A stretch of 64,000 nucleotides of DNA, from contig CAMTPA010000002.1 of NCBI GenBank assembly GCA_947074275.1, positions 1-64,000 on the forward strand, written 5' to 3'. Below are positions 19,421 through 28,493 of this stretch, one piece after another (the first letter of the stretch is position 1; each line of letters opens with the position of its first letter). Made by a program: the position numbers and the translations under genes. The notes below the pieces were generated by a model, which was not told the origin of the DNA, did not search any database, and was given only the letters and a program-made list of their open reading frames with translations. This DNA comes from an uncultured Bacteroides sp. (GTDB taxonomy: Bacteria > Bacteroidota > Bacteroidia > Bacteroidales > Bacteroidaceae).

Positions 19421-20531
19421 GGGTATATTGTCGTGGAGTTTTAATATGTCGCTGGGATTTATTCCGGTGATTATTTCTATTTTGTTGTGCGAATGGTTGA
19501 CGGAGGGCATCGCAGTTTGTGTGGGCATAAGTATGGCTTTGTTATACTCTTTTTACTATATACGAAATAAAGAAAAAAGCATTCCCAACATTATTCTCTA
19601 TCTGTCTACGGCTATTTTGATACTTGTAGGAGTAGCAGCTTTGTTGTTTTCACAGAGCATTCCTCCCAGGGAGTATCCTATGGTTTTGGAGATTGCACTT
19701 TTAATTACCACTCTGACACTATTTCTTCATAAAAAACGATTTATAAACTCATATCTTAAACGAAGTCGTTTTGCCGATAAAAAGCGATTGGCACAAGGCA
19801 TTGAATCAAGTTTTGTGGCAATTCATATCTATTTGATATTGGGCTTTTTTCACGCTATCGCCATTGTCTTGAATCTGTTATTTGCATTTCCCACAAGTGA
19901 GGTTGCAAGAATTTGGCTGTATCACATCACACCGCCCTCTCTTTTGGTGCTAACCATCATTTTAAATCAAATCAGTATTTTGTATTTCAATAAAATATCA
20001 AAGCAGACTGAATATTTTCCTGTTGTCAATCCTAAAGGAGGTGTGATTGGTAAAACATTGGCTGCGGATGTTTTGGATGGAAAACATTCTACCGAACTTT
20101 ACCCTGTCATACGGATAGCGGTGTTGCACGATGGAATGTTGTTTCTGAGCGAACGCTCGCAAAACTTTCTTTTGGATAAGGGAAAAACAGATATACCTTG
20201 TGAATCCTATCTGAAGTTTGGTGAATCGCTTGAAGATGGTTGTTATCGCATAGTACAGAAATATTTTCCCAACGTGCCCAATCTCAAACCAAGCTTTAGT
20301 ATTATGTACCGATTTCAAAACGAAGTAACCAATCGTTTGATTTATTTGTATCTTTTAGATATTAACGATGAGGCGTTGCTCAACAATCAACGTTTTGTGG
20401 GTGGGAAGCTTTGGCAACTTCAGCAGATAGAGCAAAATATTGGTCAGAACTTCTTTAGCGAGTGTTTTGAAAATGAGTTCGACTATTTAAGAGATATTAT
20501 CGATATAAGAGAAATATACAAGGAATCTTAG
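19410..20531 (+). CDS. Multi-TM membrane protein with degenerate Nudix-like C-terminal domain
   Basis: Several hydrophobic helices, then VIRIAVLHDGMLFLSER...FGESLEDGCYRIVQKYF. Confidence 0.65.
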   Translation: MRRKGILSWSFNMSLGFIPVIISILLCEWLTEGIAVCVGISMALLYSFYYIRNKEKSIPNIILYLSTAILILVGVAALLFSQSIPPREYPMVLEIALLITTLTLFLHKKRFINSYLKRSRFADKKRLAQGIESSFVAIHIYLILGFFHAIAIVLNLLFAFPTSEVARIWLYHITPPSLLVLTIILNQISILYFNKISKQTEYFPVVNPKGGVIGKTLAADVLDGKHSTELYPVIRIAVLHDGMLFLSERSQNFLLDKGKTDIPCESYLKFGESLEDGCYRIVQKYFPNVPNLKPSFSIMYRFQNEVTNRLIYLYLLDINDEALLNNQRFVGGKLWQLQQIEQNIGQNFFSECFENEFDYLRDIIDIREIYKES

Positions 20532-21201
20532 ATAGGTTGGGCACTTTGCCTTTCCACTCTTTTATACTTTTCGTTTTTATAAATTCTCCTTCGCAAGTAA
20601 TGTTGGCTGCAATGCAAAGTTTTGTTTGCGGTTTGCAATGTTGTAGTATGTCTTCTATCATTTTGGCATTGCGATAGGGAGTTTCAATAAATAGCTGTGT
20701 CTGATCTTCGGCATACACCCTCTGTTCAAGCATCTTCAATTTTTTGATACGTTCGCCCGAATCTACGGGTAGATAGCCGTGAAAAGCAAAGCTTTGTCCG
20801 TTGAATCCCGATGCCATTACAGACAAGATGATTGAAGATGGGCCTACCAACGGAATCACTTTCAGGTTTTTGTATTGGGCTATGGCAACCACGTCTGCGC
20901 CAGGGTCGGCTATGGCTGGACATCCAGCCTCCGAAATTACCCCCATTGAATGACCTTTCAGTAGCGGGTTTAAGAAACTTGATATTTCTTCTTGGGTGGT
21001 GTGCTTGTTGAGCACATAAAATTGTAACGTGTCTATATCCAAACTCTTTTCTACCTTTTTCAGAAAACGACGTGCCGAGCGGACATCTTCCACGATGAAG
21101 TGCTGGATGCTCATTATTACATCTTTATTATAAGCAGGCAAAACCGATTCGATAGAGGTTTCTCCTAAAGTGACAGGTATTAAATAAAGTGCAGTTTCCA
21201 T
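20497..21201 (-). CDS. RsmI-like SAM-dependent (tetrapyrrole methylase family) methyltransferase
   Basis: VISEAGCPAIADPGADVV, VIPLVGPSSIILSVMASGFNGQSFAFHGYLP, FIETPYRN. Confidence 0.88.
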   Translation of the reverse strand: METALYLIPVTLGETSIESVLPAYNKDVIMSIQHFIVEDVRSARRFLKKVEKSLDIDTLQFYVLNKHTTQEEISSFLNPLLKGHSMGVISEAGCPAIADPGADVVAIAQYKNLKVIPLVGPSSIILSVMASGFNGQSFAFHGYLPVDSGERIKKLKMLEQRVYAEDQTQLFIETPYRNAKMIEDILQHCKPQTKLCIAANITCEGEFIKTKSIKEWKGKVPNLSKIPCIFLLYR

Positions 21202-21401
21202 TTTCTGATAATTGTAAATGATATGTGCTATTGATTGCTGCTGATTAAAAGGGCTTGTTAGATGTTAACTTCTAATCTGTTGATTGTTTACATTTGGTGG
21301 CCTACTTGTTAATAAGTAGTAGCTCAATATTGCACAATTTGTTTTGAATTTGAATTAAATAAATTCGCCTCTTTAAGCGAATCTTAATATAGGGATATGA
21401 T

Positions 21402-21450
21402 AAAGGGACTTTTCGTGTTGTCAGAATCGACAACGTGAAAAGCCCCTTTT
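21402..21450. terminator. Terminator hairpin downstream of fabI
   Basis: Long imperfect inverted repeat AAAGGGACTTTTCGTGTTGTC...GACAACGTGAAAAGCCCCTTTT. Confidence 0.75.
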
Positions 21451-21460
21451 ATTTTCTGTA

Positions 21461-22318
21461 TTATCCGTAGATGATGTTTCCGTTTTCGTCTTTGTATTCG
21501 TCAAGACCTTTTTCGTAGGTAGCCATTGCACGAAGGCTCATACCCACACTCGAGAAACCACCGTCGTGGAATAGGTTTTGCATTGTGACTTTGCGAGTTA
21601 AATCAGAGAACATCACGATGCAATAGTCGGCACACTCGTCGGCCGAAGCGTTTCCAAGTGGAGACATACGATCGGAGAAGTCGAATAGTTTGTCCATTCC
21701 TTTCACGCCCGAACCAGCTGTGGTAAATGTTGGCGATTGAGAAATGGTGTTTACGCGAACATTGTGCTCTCTACCGTAAATGTATCCAAAACTACGTGCG
21801 ATAGATTCGAGCAATGCTTTTGCGTCTGCCATATCGTTGTATCCGTAGAATGTGCGTTGAGCAGCCACATAGCTAAGTGCAACAATTGAGCCATATTCGG
21901 CGATAGCATTTATTTTTTTAGCAGCTTGAATCATTTTGTGGAACGAAACAGCCGAAATATCCAATGTTTTATCCAGCATTCCATAATCCAAATCATCGTA
22001 AGTGCGTTTTTTGCGTACATTGGGCGACATACCGATAGAGTGTAGAACGAAATCAATTTGTCCACCAAGAACTTCCATTGATTTTTCAAACACCGTGTGA
22101 AGCTCTTCTACATTGGTAGCATCGGCTGCGATTACTTCGCAACCCAACTTTTCGCCAAGTGCATTTACCTCGCCCATACGGATTGCCATAGGAGTATTTG
22201 ATAATGTGATGGTTGCTCCTTCTTCAACGGCTCTTACCGCTACTTTCCAAGCGATTGAATGTTCGTTGAGAGCACCAAAGATAATACCTCTTTTTCCTTT
22301 CAATAAATTGTAACTCAT
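21461..22318 (-). CDS. fabI: Enoyl-ACP reductase FabI (start revised from 22414)
   Basis: YNDMADAKA catalytic pattern, SPTFTTAGSG; start at MSYNLLKGKRG. Confidence 0.94.
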   Translation of the reverse strand: MSYNLLKGKRGIIFGALNEHSIAWKVAVRAVEEGATITLSNTPMAIRMGEVNALGEKLGCEVIAADATNVEELHTVFEKSMEVLGGQIDFVLHSIGMSPNVRKKRTYDDLDYGMLDKTLDISAVSFHKMIQAAKKINAIAEYGSIVALSYVAAQRTFYGYNDMADAKALLESIARSFGYIYGREHNVRVNTISQSPTFTTAGSGVKGMDKLFDFSDRMSPLGNASADECADYCIVMFSDLTRKVTMQNLFHDGGFSSVGMSLRAMATYEKGLDEYKDENGNIIYG

Positions 22319-22340
22319 ACCTTTATTAGTTAATTTTGGT

Positions 22341-22350
22341 TGCAAAGATA
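22341..22350 (-). promoter_or_regulatory. -7 element TATCTTTGCA for fabI
   Basis: Consensus match 23 nt upstream of revised start; CAAA (minus-strand TTTG) at 22373-22376. Confidence 0.65.
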
Positions 22351-22456
22351 GGAACATTTTGCATAAAAACCCCAAATGTGTGCAGTCAAAAGCCGAAAAG
22401 GACAAAAAATACACCTAAACTATCAGATTGTACACATAGAAGGAGGGGGTGGGATT

Positions 22457-22466
22457 TATCTTTGCA
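22457..22466 (+). promoter_or_regulatory. -7 element TATCTTTGCA upstream of GH28 gene
   Basis: Consensus match; implies a leader of roughly 190 nt. Confidence 0.6.
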
Positions 22467-22535
22467 TTCAGTTAATGAAGAAGTTATTTCATAATATTTA
22501 TTTAAGGTTAGAATTAGGTTAAGATGAATTATTAT

Positions 22536-22588
22536 CCTTATTTACCGTCAGACGGCTCGGGAGGGTAGTCTGACGGTTCGAGATAAGG
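22536..22588 (+). promoter_or_regulatory. Leader inverted repeat before GH28 gene
   Basis: ACCGTCAGAC (22544-22553) / GTCTGACGGT (22568-22577), extended by CCTTAT / ATAAGG. Confidence 0.65.
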
Positions 22589-22663
22589 TACTTCTATCAG
22601 CAACTACACTAAACGAGATTTGTCCTTATTTTATTATTAATCCATAGAAACATTTGTATTTCA

Positions 22664-24280
22664 ATGAACAAATTAGCTAAAGGTTTTCTGTTTGTTGCTT
22701 CTGCATTCTTTGCGCTTACTGCTGTAGGCTGCCAGTCGCAATCGTGCTCACAGAAACAATCAACAATTGACGAAAGTATTTATAACGATCTTCCGTTTTC
22801 AATGCCTAAAGTGCAACAAGTGTCATTTCCTAACTACTCGGTGAGTATCGTGGAATTTGGCGCAAAAAGCGGCGGTATCTTTTTGAATACAGAAGCTATT
22901 AATAATGCCATCAAAGCGGTAAACGCAAAAGGTGGTGGTAAAGTAGTAATCCCAGAAGGGTTGTGGTTGACAGGCCCTATCGAACTGCTTAGCAACGTAA
23001 ACTTACACACAGAAGATAATAGCTTGGTGCTATTCACCGACGATTTTGAAGCTTATCCTATTATCGAAACATCTTTCGAAGGTTTGGAAACAAAGCGTTG
23101 TCAGTCGCCAATCTATGCAAAAGATGCTGAGAACATCGCTATTACAGGTTTTGGTACATTCGATGGTAAAGGCGATAGCTGGAGACCTGTGAAGAAAGGC
23201 AAGATGACTGCCAACCAATGGAAGAAATTGCTTGCTTCGGGTGGTGTGGTAGAAGACAATATTTGGTATCCTACTGCTGGTGCTTTGAAAGGTGCCAATG
23301 CGTGTAAGGAGTTTAATGTGCCCGAAGGCATTGAGACTGAAGAGGAGTGGAATGAAATCCGTCCTTGGTTGCGTCCTGTGCTGTTGAGCTTCATCAACTG
23401 TAAGAAAGTGTTGCTTCAAGATGCAACTTTCAAAAACTCTCCAAGCTGGTGTCTTCACCCATTGTCGTGCCACGATGTGACAATCAACAACATCAAGGTT
23501 TTCAACCCTTGGTACTCTCAAAATGGCGATGCGCTCGATCTTGAGTCTTGCAAAAACGTATTGGTAATCAATAGCTTGTTTGATGCTGGAGATGATGCAA
23601 TCTGTATCAAATCGGGTAAGAACGAAGATGGTCGTCGCAGAGGTCAGCCTTGCGAAAATGTAATCGTAAAAAACAACGTTGTGTTGCACGGTCACGGTGG
23701 TTTTGTTGTAGGTAGCGAAATGTCGGGTGGTGTAAAAAATATCTATGTGTCCGATTGTACATTTATGGGTACCGATGTGGGTTTGCGTTTCAAGAGCACT
23801 CGCGGTCGTGGTGGTGTTGTAGAAGGCATTTACATCAACAACATCAATATGATTGATATTCCTAACGAACCTTTATTGTTCGACTTGTTTTACGGTGGCA
23901 AAGGTCCAGGCGAAGAGACAGAAGAAGAACGTGCAGCCAACACCAAGAATGATTTGCCAGCTGTGACAGTAGAAACTCCTGCATTCCGTGATATTCACAT
24001 CTCGAATGTGTATTGCAAAGGTTCTGGCCGTGCTATTTTCTTCAACGGATTGCCCGAAATGCCTATCGAAAACGTAACCGTGAAAAACGTGATTATGTCT
24101 GATGCAAAAGAGGGCGTATTCTTGAGCCAAACAAAGAATGTGACTTTAGAAAATGTAGTAATCAAAACAACTACTCCACAACCTGAGTTGAACATCAGAA
24201 GCTCTAAAGATTTGACTATCGATGGCAAAGCTTACGAGAGTGTAGATGCTAAAGGCTTGAAGATGGATTTCAAGAAATAA
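22664..24280 (+). CDS. Glycoside hydrolase family 28 (polygalacturonase-like) lipoprotein
   Basis: Lipobox (TAVGC), beta-helix, NGDALDLESCKNV, DDAICIKSGKNEDG, GHGGFVVGSEMSGGV. Confidence 0.93.
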   Translation: MNKLAKGFLFVASAFFALTAVGCQSQSCSQKQSTIDESIYNDLPFSMPKVQQVSFPNYSVSIVEFGAKSGGIFLNTEAINNAIKAVNAKGGGKVVIPEGLWLTGPIELLSNVNLHTEDNSLVLFTDDFEAYPIIETSFEGLETKRCQSPIYAKDAENIAITGFGTFDGKGDSWRPVKKGKMTANQWKKLLASGGVVEDNIWYPTAGALKGANACKEFNVPEGIETEEEWNEIRPWLRPVLLSFINCKKVLLQDATFKNSPSWCLHPLSCHDVTINNIKVFNPWYSQNGDALDLESCKNVLVINSLFDAGDDAICIKSGKNEDGRRRGQPCENVIVKNNVVLHGHGGFVVGSEMSGGVKNIYVSDCTFMGTDVGLRFKSTRGRGGVVEGIYINNINMIDIPNEPLLFDLFYGGKGPGEETEEERAANTKNDLPAVTVETPAFRDIHISNVYCKGSGRAIFFNGLPEMPIENVTVKNVIMSDAKEGVFLSQTKNVTLENVVIKTTTPQPELNIRSSKDLTIDGKAYESVDAKGLKMDFKK

Positions 24281-24309
24281 TAGCTTTTTGAAATAAAATA
24301 AATGATGAG

Positions 24310-24352
24310 AAAGACAGTCTTTTATCAGTTGTTGATAGGACTGTCTTTTTTT
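24310..24352 (+). terminator. Terminator after GH28 gene
   Basis: AAAGACAGTC...GACTGTCTTTTTTT. Confidence 0.82.
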
Positions 24353-24389
24353 GTCGTTATATTTGTATGTGAAAAATAACATAAACAGT

Positions 24390-25598
24390 ATGAGAACAGT
24401 ATTTTGTCTTCTTATGAGCGTGTTTTGTTTCAGCGCATTCGCTCAGCCCACTACCAAAACAATCAAAGTGTCGGTGTCCAATCCTTCTACAATTAGCAGG
24501 GTAGACGAGCCAATCGTATTGAACATTCAAGAGCTGGATTTAGGGTTTGTGCCCAAATCGGCTGTGGTGATGCAGGCTGATAAAGAAATTCCTTCGCAGC
24601 TCGACGATTTGGATGGCGACCGTAAAGCTGATGAATTGGCATTTGTGGTGGATATGAATGCACGCGGCAAACGCACGTTTGATATAACTTTTTCTACCGA
24701 GAAGTCGAAAACTACTTATCCATCTCGCGTATATGCCGAGATGTTGGTGAGCGACAAAAAAGGCAAACACGTGCCTGTGCATTCGGTCTCAATTCCGGGC
24801 AGTGCCAATATCTACAATCAGATGCACCACCACGGGCCAGCTTTCGAGTCGGAGTTGGTGGCCTATCGCATTTATTTCGACCACAAGCAAACGATTGATA
24901 TTTATGGCAAATTCAATAAAGGCTTCGAAATAGAAGAGTCGCAGTTTTATCCTACCGACGAGCAATTGGCGCATGGTTTTGGCGATGATGTGCTCCGTGT
25001 AAGTGGTAGTTGCGGTGTAGGTGGTTTCAAGGGTTGGGATGGCAAGAAAGCCATTCATACCAATCCGGTGGATAGCCGCACGATGCGCGTGTTGGCCTAT
25101 GGCCCTGTGCGCACTATTTCCGAGCTTGAAGTAAACGGATGGCAATATCAAGGCAAAGAACTTGATGTGACCACTCGCTATACTTTGTATGCAGGGCATC
25201 GAGACGTGGTAGCGGAGGTGTTTTTCTCCGAGCCTCTCACCGATGAGGTGTTTGCAACAGGCGTGCAAGATGTGAAAGGATCGGTCTCTTATTCGGACAA
25301 CAATGGATTGGTGGGATGCTGGGGCACCGATTGGCCTGTGAACGACACCGTGAAATATGCCAAAGAGACTGTGGGGCTTGCCACCTATGTGCCGCAAAAA
25401 TACGTGGTGGCCGAGGCGAAAGATAAACCAAACTACCTCTATTTGGTTTCACCCAAAGGTGGCGACTATATAAAGTATTACTCTACCTTTACTTCAATGA
25501 AAGAGAACTTTGGATACAAAACTCCCGAAGCGTGGTTCAACTACATTCGCAATTGGCGTAAAGAGCTTGAACTACCTTGTGTGGTGGAGGTTTTATAA
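24390..25598 (+). CDS. DUF4861-family secreted protein (start revised from 24351)
   Basis: Signal peptide begins at MRTVFCLLMSVFCFSAFAQ; the track start is a TTG within the upstream terminator T run. Confidence 0.8.
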   Translation: MRTVFCLLMSVFCFSAFAQPTTKTIKVSVSNPSTISRVDEPIVLNIQELDLGFVPKSAVVMQADKEIPSQLDDLDGDRKADELAFVVDMNARGKRTFDITFSTEKSKTTYPSRVYAEMLVSDKKGKHVPVHSVSIPGSANIYNQMHHHGPAFESELVAYRIYFDHKQTIDIYGKFNKGFEIEESQFYPTDEQLAHGFGDDVLRVSGSCGVGGFKGWDGKKAIHTNPVDSRTMRVLAYGPVRTISELEVNGWQYQGKELDVTTRYTLYAGHRDVVAEVFFSEPLTDEVFATGVQDVKGSVSYSDNNGLVGCWGTDWPVNDTVKYAKETVGLATYVPQKYVVAEAKDKPNYLYLVSPKGGDYIKYYSTFTSMKENFGYKTPEAWFNYIRNWRKELELPCVVEVL

Positions 25599-25624
25599 TA
25601 CGGTTGCTTCTTGTTGAAAATACA

Positions 25625-25664
25625 AAAAGAGGTTGGAGAAAATCGTTCTCCAACCTCTTTTCTA
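25625..25664 (+). terminator. Terminator after DUF4861 gene
   Basis: AAAAGAGGTTGGAGAA...TTCTCCAACCTCTTTT long perfect stem. Confidence 0.85.
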
Positions 25665-25741
25665 TTTAATTTTTCCACATAGATGCACAAATAATGCACT
25701 TAATAGGACGATTATTCTTCATTGAAATGATGTAGACAATA

Positions 25742-25751
25742 TATCTTTGCA
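25742..25751 (+). promoter_or_regulatory. -7 element TATCTTTGCA upstream of GH43 gene
   Basis: Consensus match with TTG 17 bp upstream. Confidence 0.55.
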
Positions 25752-25789
25752 ACATTGAAAATCAACATATTAATCATAATACACAATCC

Positions 25790-27472
25790 ATGAAAAATTT
25801 ACTGAAAGCGATGGGCTTATGCCTACTATTTGTTTCGAGTTCGGCGATTGCGCAAAACAACTATGTGTCTGAGGTCTGGGTGGCCGATCAGGGCGACGGC
25901 ACGTATAAAAACCCCATTCTTTATGCCGATTATTCCGACCCCGACGCGTGTCGTGTGGGCGACGATTATTATATGACCTCATCAAGCTTCAACTGCTTGC
26001 CCGGTCTTCAAATTCTTCACTCAAAAGATTTGGTGAACTGGACCATTATTGGCGCGGCTGTGCCCCACGCATTGCCACCAGTAGTTAGTCCTGAGCGTCC
26101 CGAACACGGCAATCGTGTGTGGGCACCAGCCATTCGTCATCACAACGGAGAGTTTTACATCTTTTGGGGCGACCCCGACCAAGGTGCTTATATGGTGAAA
26201 GCCAAAGACCCTGCTGGCCCGTGGAGCGAACCCGTGTTGGTGAAAGCCGGAAAAGGTATTATCGATACTTGCCCTTTGTGGGACGAGGACGGTAGAGTAT
26301 ATATGGTGTATGCCTATGCAGGCAGTCGTGCCGGTATGAAGAGCGTAATCACCATTTGCGAACTGAATGAAGACGCTACCAAAGCAATCACGCCCGGGCG
26401 CATCATCTTCGACGGACACGAAGCGCATCAGACTTGCGAGGGACCTAAATTCTTCAAAAAAGATGGTATGTACTACATCTTCCATCCCGCTGGTGGTGTG
26501 GCCACAGGATGGCAAGTGGTGCTTCGTTCCAAACACGTTTACGGCCCTTACGAAGAGAAAATTGTGATGGCACAAGGTGATACCGACATAAACGGCCCTC
26601 ACCAAGGAGCGTGGGTAGACACACCAACGGGTGAAGATTGGTTCTTGCATTTTCAAGACGTAGGTGCTTACGGACGTATCGTTCATCTGCAACCAATGAA
26701 ATGGGTAGACGGATGGCCTGTAATTGGTATCGATAAAAATGGCGATGGCTGTGGCGAACCAGTGGCTACTTACAAAAAACCAAACGTTGGCAAAACATAC
26801 CTCATCGTCACTCCACAAGAGAGCGATGAGTTTGATGGTCTCACTATCTCACCACAATGGCAGTGGCATGCAAATGCAAACGAGATGTGGGCTTACTGTG
26901 CGGGCGACAAAGGTTTTCTTCGCCTCTACTCTTATCCAGTGGTAGAAGATTGCAAGAACCTGTGGGATGTAGCAAACCTGTTGTTGCAAAAAACTCCCTC
27001 AGATAATTTTACGGCTACTATGAAACTTACTTTCAGCCCCGACAAGCGATATGCTGGCGAACGCACAGGCTTGGTGGTGATGGGAATGGACTACGCTGGT
27101 TTGATTCTTGAAAATACCGACAACGGCTTGGTGCTTTCGCAAGTAGACTGCAAGAAAGCAGACCGAGGAAACCCTGAAGTGGTAAACGAAACCCTCAGTC
27201 TAAAGGATAACACCATTTACCTACGTGTGCGCTTCACCGCCAATGGCGAGAAGATAGCAAGCGGAGATGGTACCGACCTAAAAGTGATTTGTGACTTTAG
27301 TTACAGCCTCAATGGTAAAAAGTACACCCCAATGGGCAAACCTTTCCAAGCACGCGAGGGCAAATGGATTGGTGCGAAGGTAGGCACGTTCTGCACTCGT
27401 CCTGCTATCAAAACCAACGATGGTGGTTGGGCCGATGTAGACTGGTTTCGCATTACAAAAAATAAGAAATAA
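25790..27472 (+). CDS. Glycoside hydrolase family 43 protein
   Basis: NPILYADYSDPDACRVGDDYYMTSSSF, WAPAIRHHNGEFYIFWG, EGPKFFKKDGMYYIFHPAGG. Confidence 0.93.
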   Translation: MKNLLKAMGLCLLFVSSSAIAQNNYVSEVWVADQGDGTYKNPILYADYSDPDACRVGDDYYMTSSSFNCLPGLQILHSKDLVNWTIIGAAVPHALPPVVSPERPEHGNRVWAPAIRHHNGEFYIFWGDPDQGAYMVKAKDPAGPWSEPVLVKAGKGIIDTCPLWDEDGRVYMVYAYAGSRAGMKSVITICELNEDATKAITPGRIIFDGHEAHQTCEGPKFFKKDGMYYIFHPAGGVATGWQVVLRSKHVYGPYEEKIVMAQGDTDINGPHQGAWVDTPTGEDWFLHFQDVGAYGRIVHLQPMKWVDGWPVIGIDKNGDGCGEPVATYKKPNVGKTYLIVTPQESDEFDGLTISPQWQWHANANEMWAYCAGDKGFLRLYSYPVVEDCKNLWDVANLLLQKTPSDNFTATMKLTFSPDKRYAGERTGLVVMGMDYAGLILENTDNGLVLSQVDCKKADRGNPEVVNETLSLKDNTIYLRVRFTANGEKIASGDGTDLKVICDFSYSLNGKKYTPMGKPFQAREGKWIGAKVGTFCTRPAIKTNDGGWADVDWFRITKNKK

Positions 27473-27499
27473 CCATCTTACCCTTTCTAAATAAAAACG

Positions 27500-27542
27500 C
27501 ATCGCAAGCGTAGCCACCGTGCTATGCTTGCGATGTTTTTTT
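27500..27542 (+). terminator. Terminator after GH43 gene
   Basis: CATCGCAAGC...GCTTGCGATG stem plus T run. Confidence 0.82.
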
Positions 27543-27628
27543 AGATAGCTATATCCCGTTTGGTGGCAAGGCCTTGCCAGCGCGGTAGATAGGCCTTGTC
27601 AGGTCGGTAGGTAGGGCTTGCCACCAAA
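27539..27628. repeat. Dispersed intergenic element, copy 1 (three 22-bp units plus leader)
   Basis: 70/78 identical by hand count to the reverse complement of 40638-40715. Confidence 0.9.
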
Positions 27629-27720
27629 ATGCCTATATAATGCTGTAAAGGAGGGTTTAAGTAGGAAGGATGATTGCCAATATGTTTCATTTCAACCTTT
27701 GTCTTTCGAGCTTTGTTGTT

Positions 27721-27730
27721 TATCTTTGTA
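27721..27730 (+). promoter_or_regulatory. Bacteroidetes promoter for HAD phosphatase gene: TTTG-N19-TATCTTTG
   Basis: TTTG at 27698-27701, 19-bp spacer, TATCTTTGTA. Confidence 0.75.
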
Positions 27731-27756
27731 AGCAGATAAACAATAAAAAGAATGAT

Positions 27757-28407
27757 ATGAAGAAATTAGTAATATTCGATTTGGACGGGACGTTGCTCGA
27801 CACCATTGCCGACTTGGCAAAAGCAAGCAATTACGCTTTGACGCAATTGGGATTTCCCACACACGATATGAAAGACTATCACATAATGGTGGGCAACGGT
27901 ATCAATCGCTTGCTCCAATTGGCCTTGCCCGAAGCAGAACGCACCGATGCGAATTTGCAAGCAATGCGCAGCTACTTTGTGCCTTACTACAACTTGCATA
28001 ATGCCGATGAAAGTGCTCCCTATCCGGGCATTCTCTCACTGCTTACTACTTTTCAAGACAGAGGCATCATTATGGGGGTAGCATCCAATAAATACCAAGC
28101 TGCTACCGAAAAACTTGTCGCTCACTATTTTCCTACCATCCGCTTTGTGAAAGTGCTGGGACAACGCGACGGAATACCGCCTAAACCCGATGCCGAGATT
28201 GTGGATGAGATTGTTTCGGCGGCAGGAGTAGCCAAAGAAGAGGTGCTTTACGTGGGAGACTCTGGAGTAGATATGCAAACAGCTCTGAACGGAGGTGTCA
28301 CCGCTTGTGGTGTGACGTGGGGTTTTCGTCCACGCACCGACTTGGAGCAATTCAATCCTCGCTACATAGTGGATGAGGTAGAGGATATTAGTGGTCTGGT
28401 GCTTTAA
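27757..28407 (+). CDS. HAD family hydrolase, phosphoglycolate phosphatase-like (start revised from 27670)
   Basis: FDLDGTLLDT, VASNKYQAA, YVGDSGVDMQTA. Confidence 0.9.
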   Translation: MKKLVIFDLDGTLLDTIADLAKASNYALTQLGFPTHDMKDYHIMVGNGINRLLQLALPEAERTDANLQAMRSYFVPYYNLHNADESAPYPGILSLLTTFQDRGIIMGVASNKYQAATEKLVAHYFPTIRFVKVLGQRDGIPPKPDAEIVDEIVSAAGVAKEEVLYVGDSGVDMQTALNGGVTACGVTWGFRPRTDLEQFNPRYIVDEVEDISGLVL

Positions 28408-28440
28408 GGCTATTTTTTGTAACCACGCTTCGGCAAAAAA

Positions 28441-28493
28441 CAATCTCCACAGTCATAAATCGAAATTATGACTGTGGAGATTGATGGTTTTTA
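28441..28493 (+). terminator. Terminator after HAD phosphatase gene
   Basis: Perfect 18-bp stem CAATCTCCACAGTCATAA/TTATGACTGTGGAGATTG, 7-nt loop, T run. Confidence 0.8.

Noticed and set aside
23030-23695. 221-aa minus-strand ORF
   Set aside because: Antisense to GH28; composition typical of a shadow frame.
26021-26818. 265-aa minus-strand ORF
   Set aside because: Antisense to GH43 catalytic domain; no recognisable domain.
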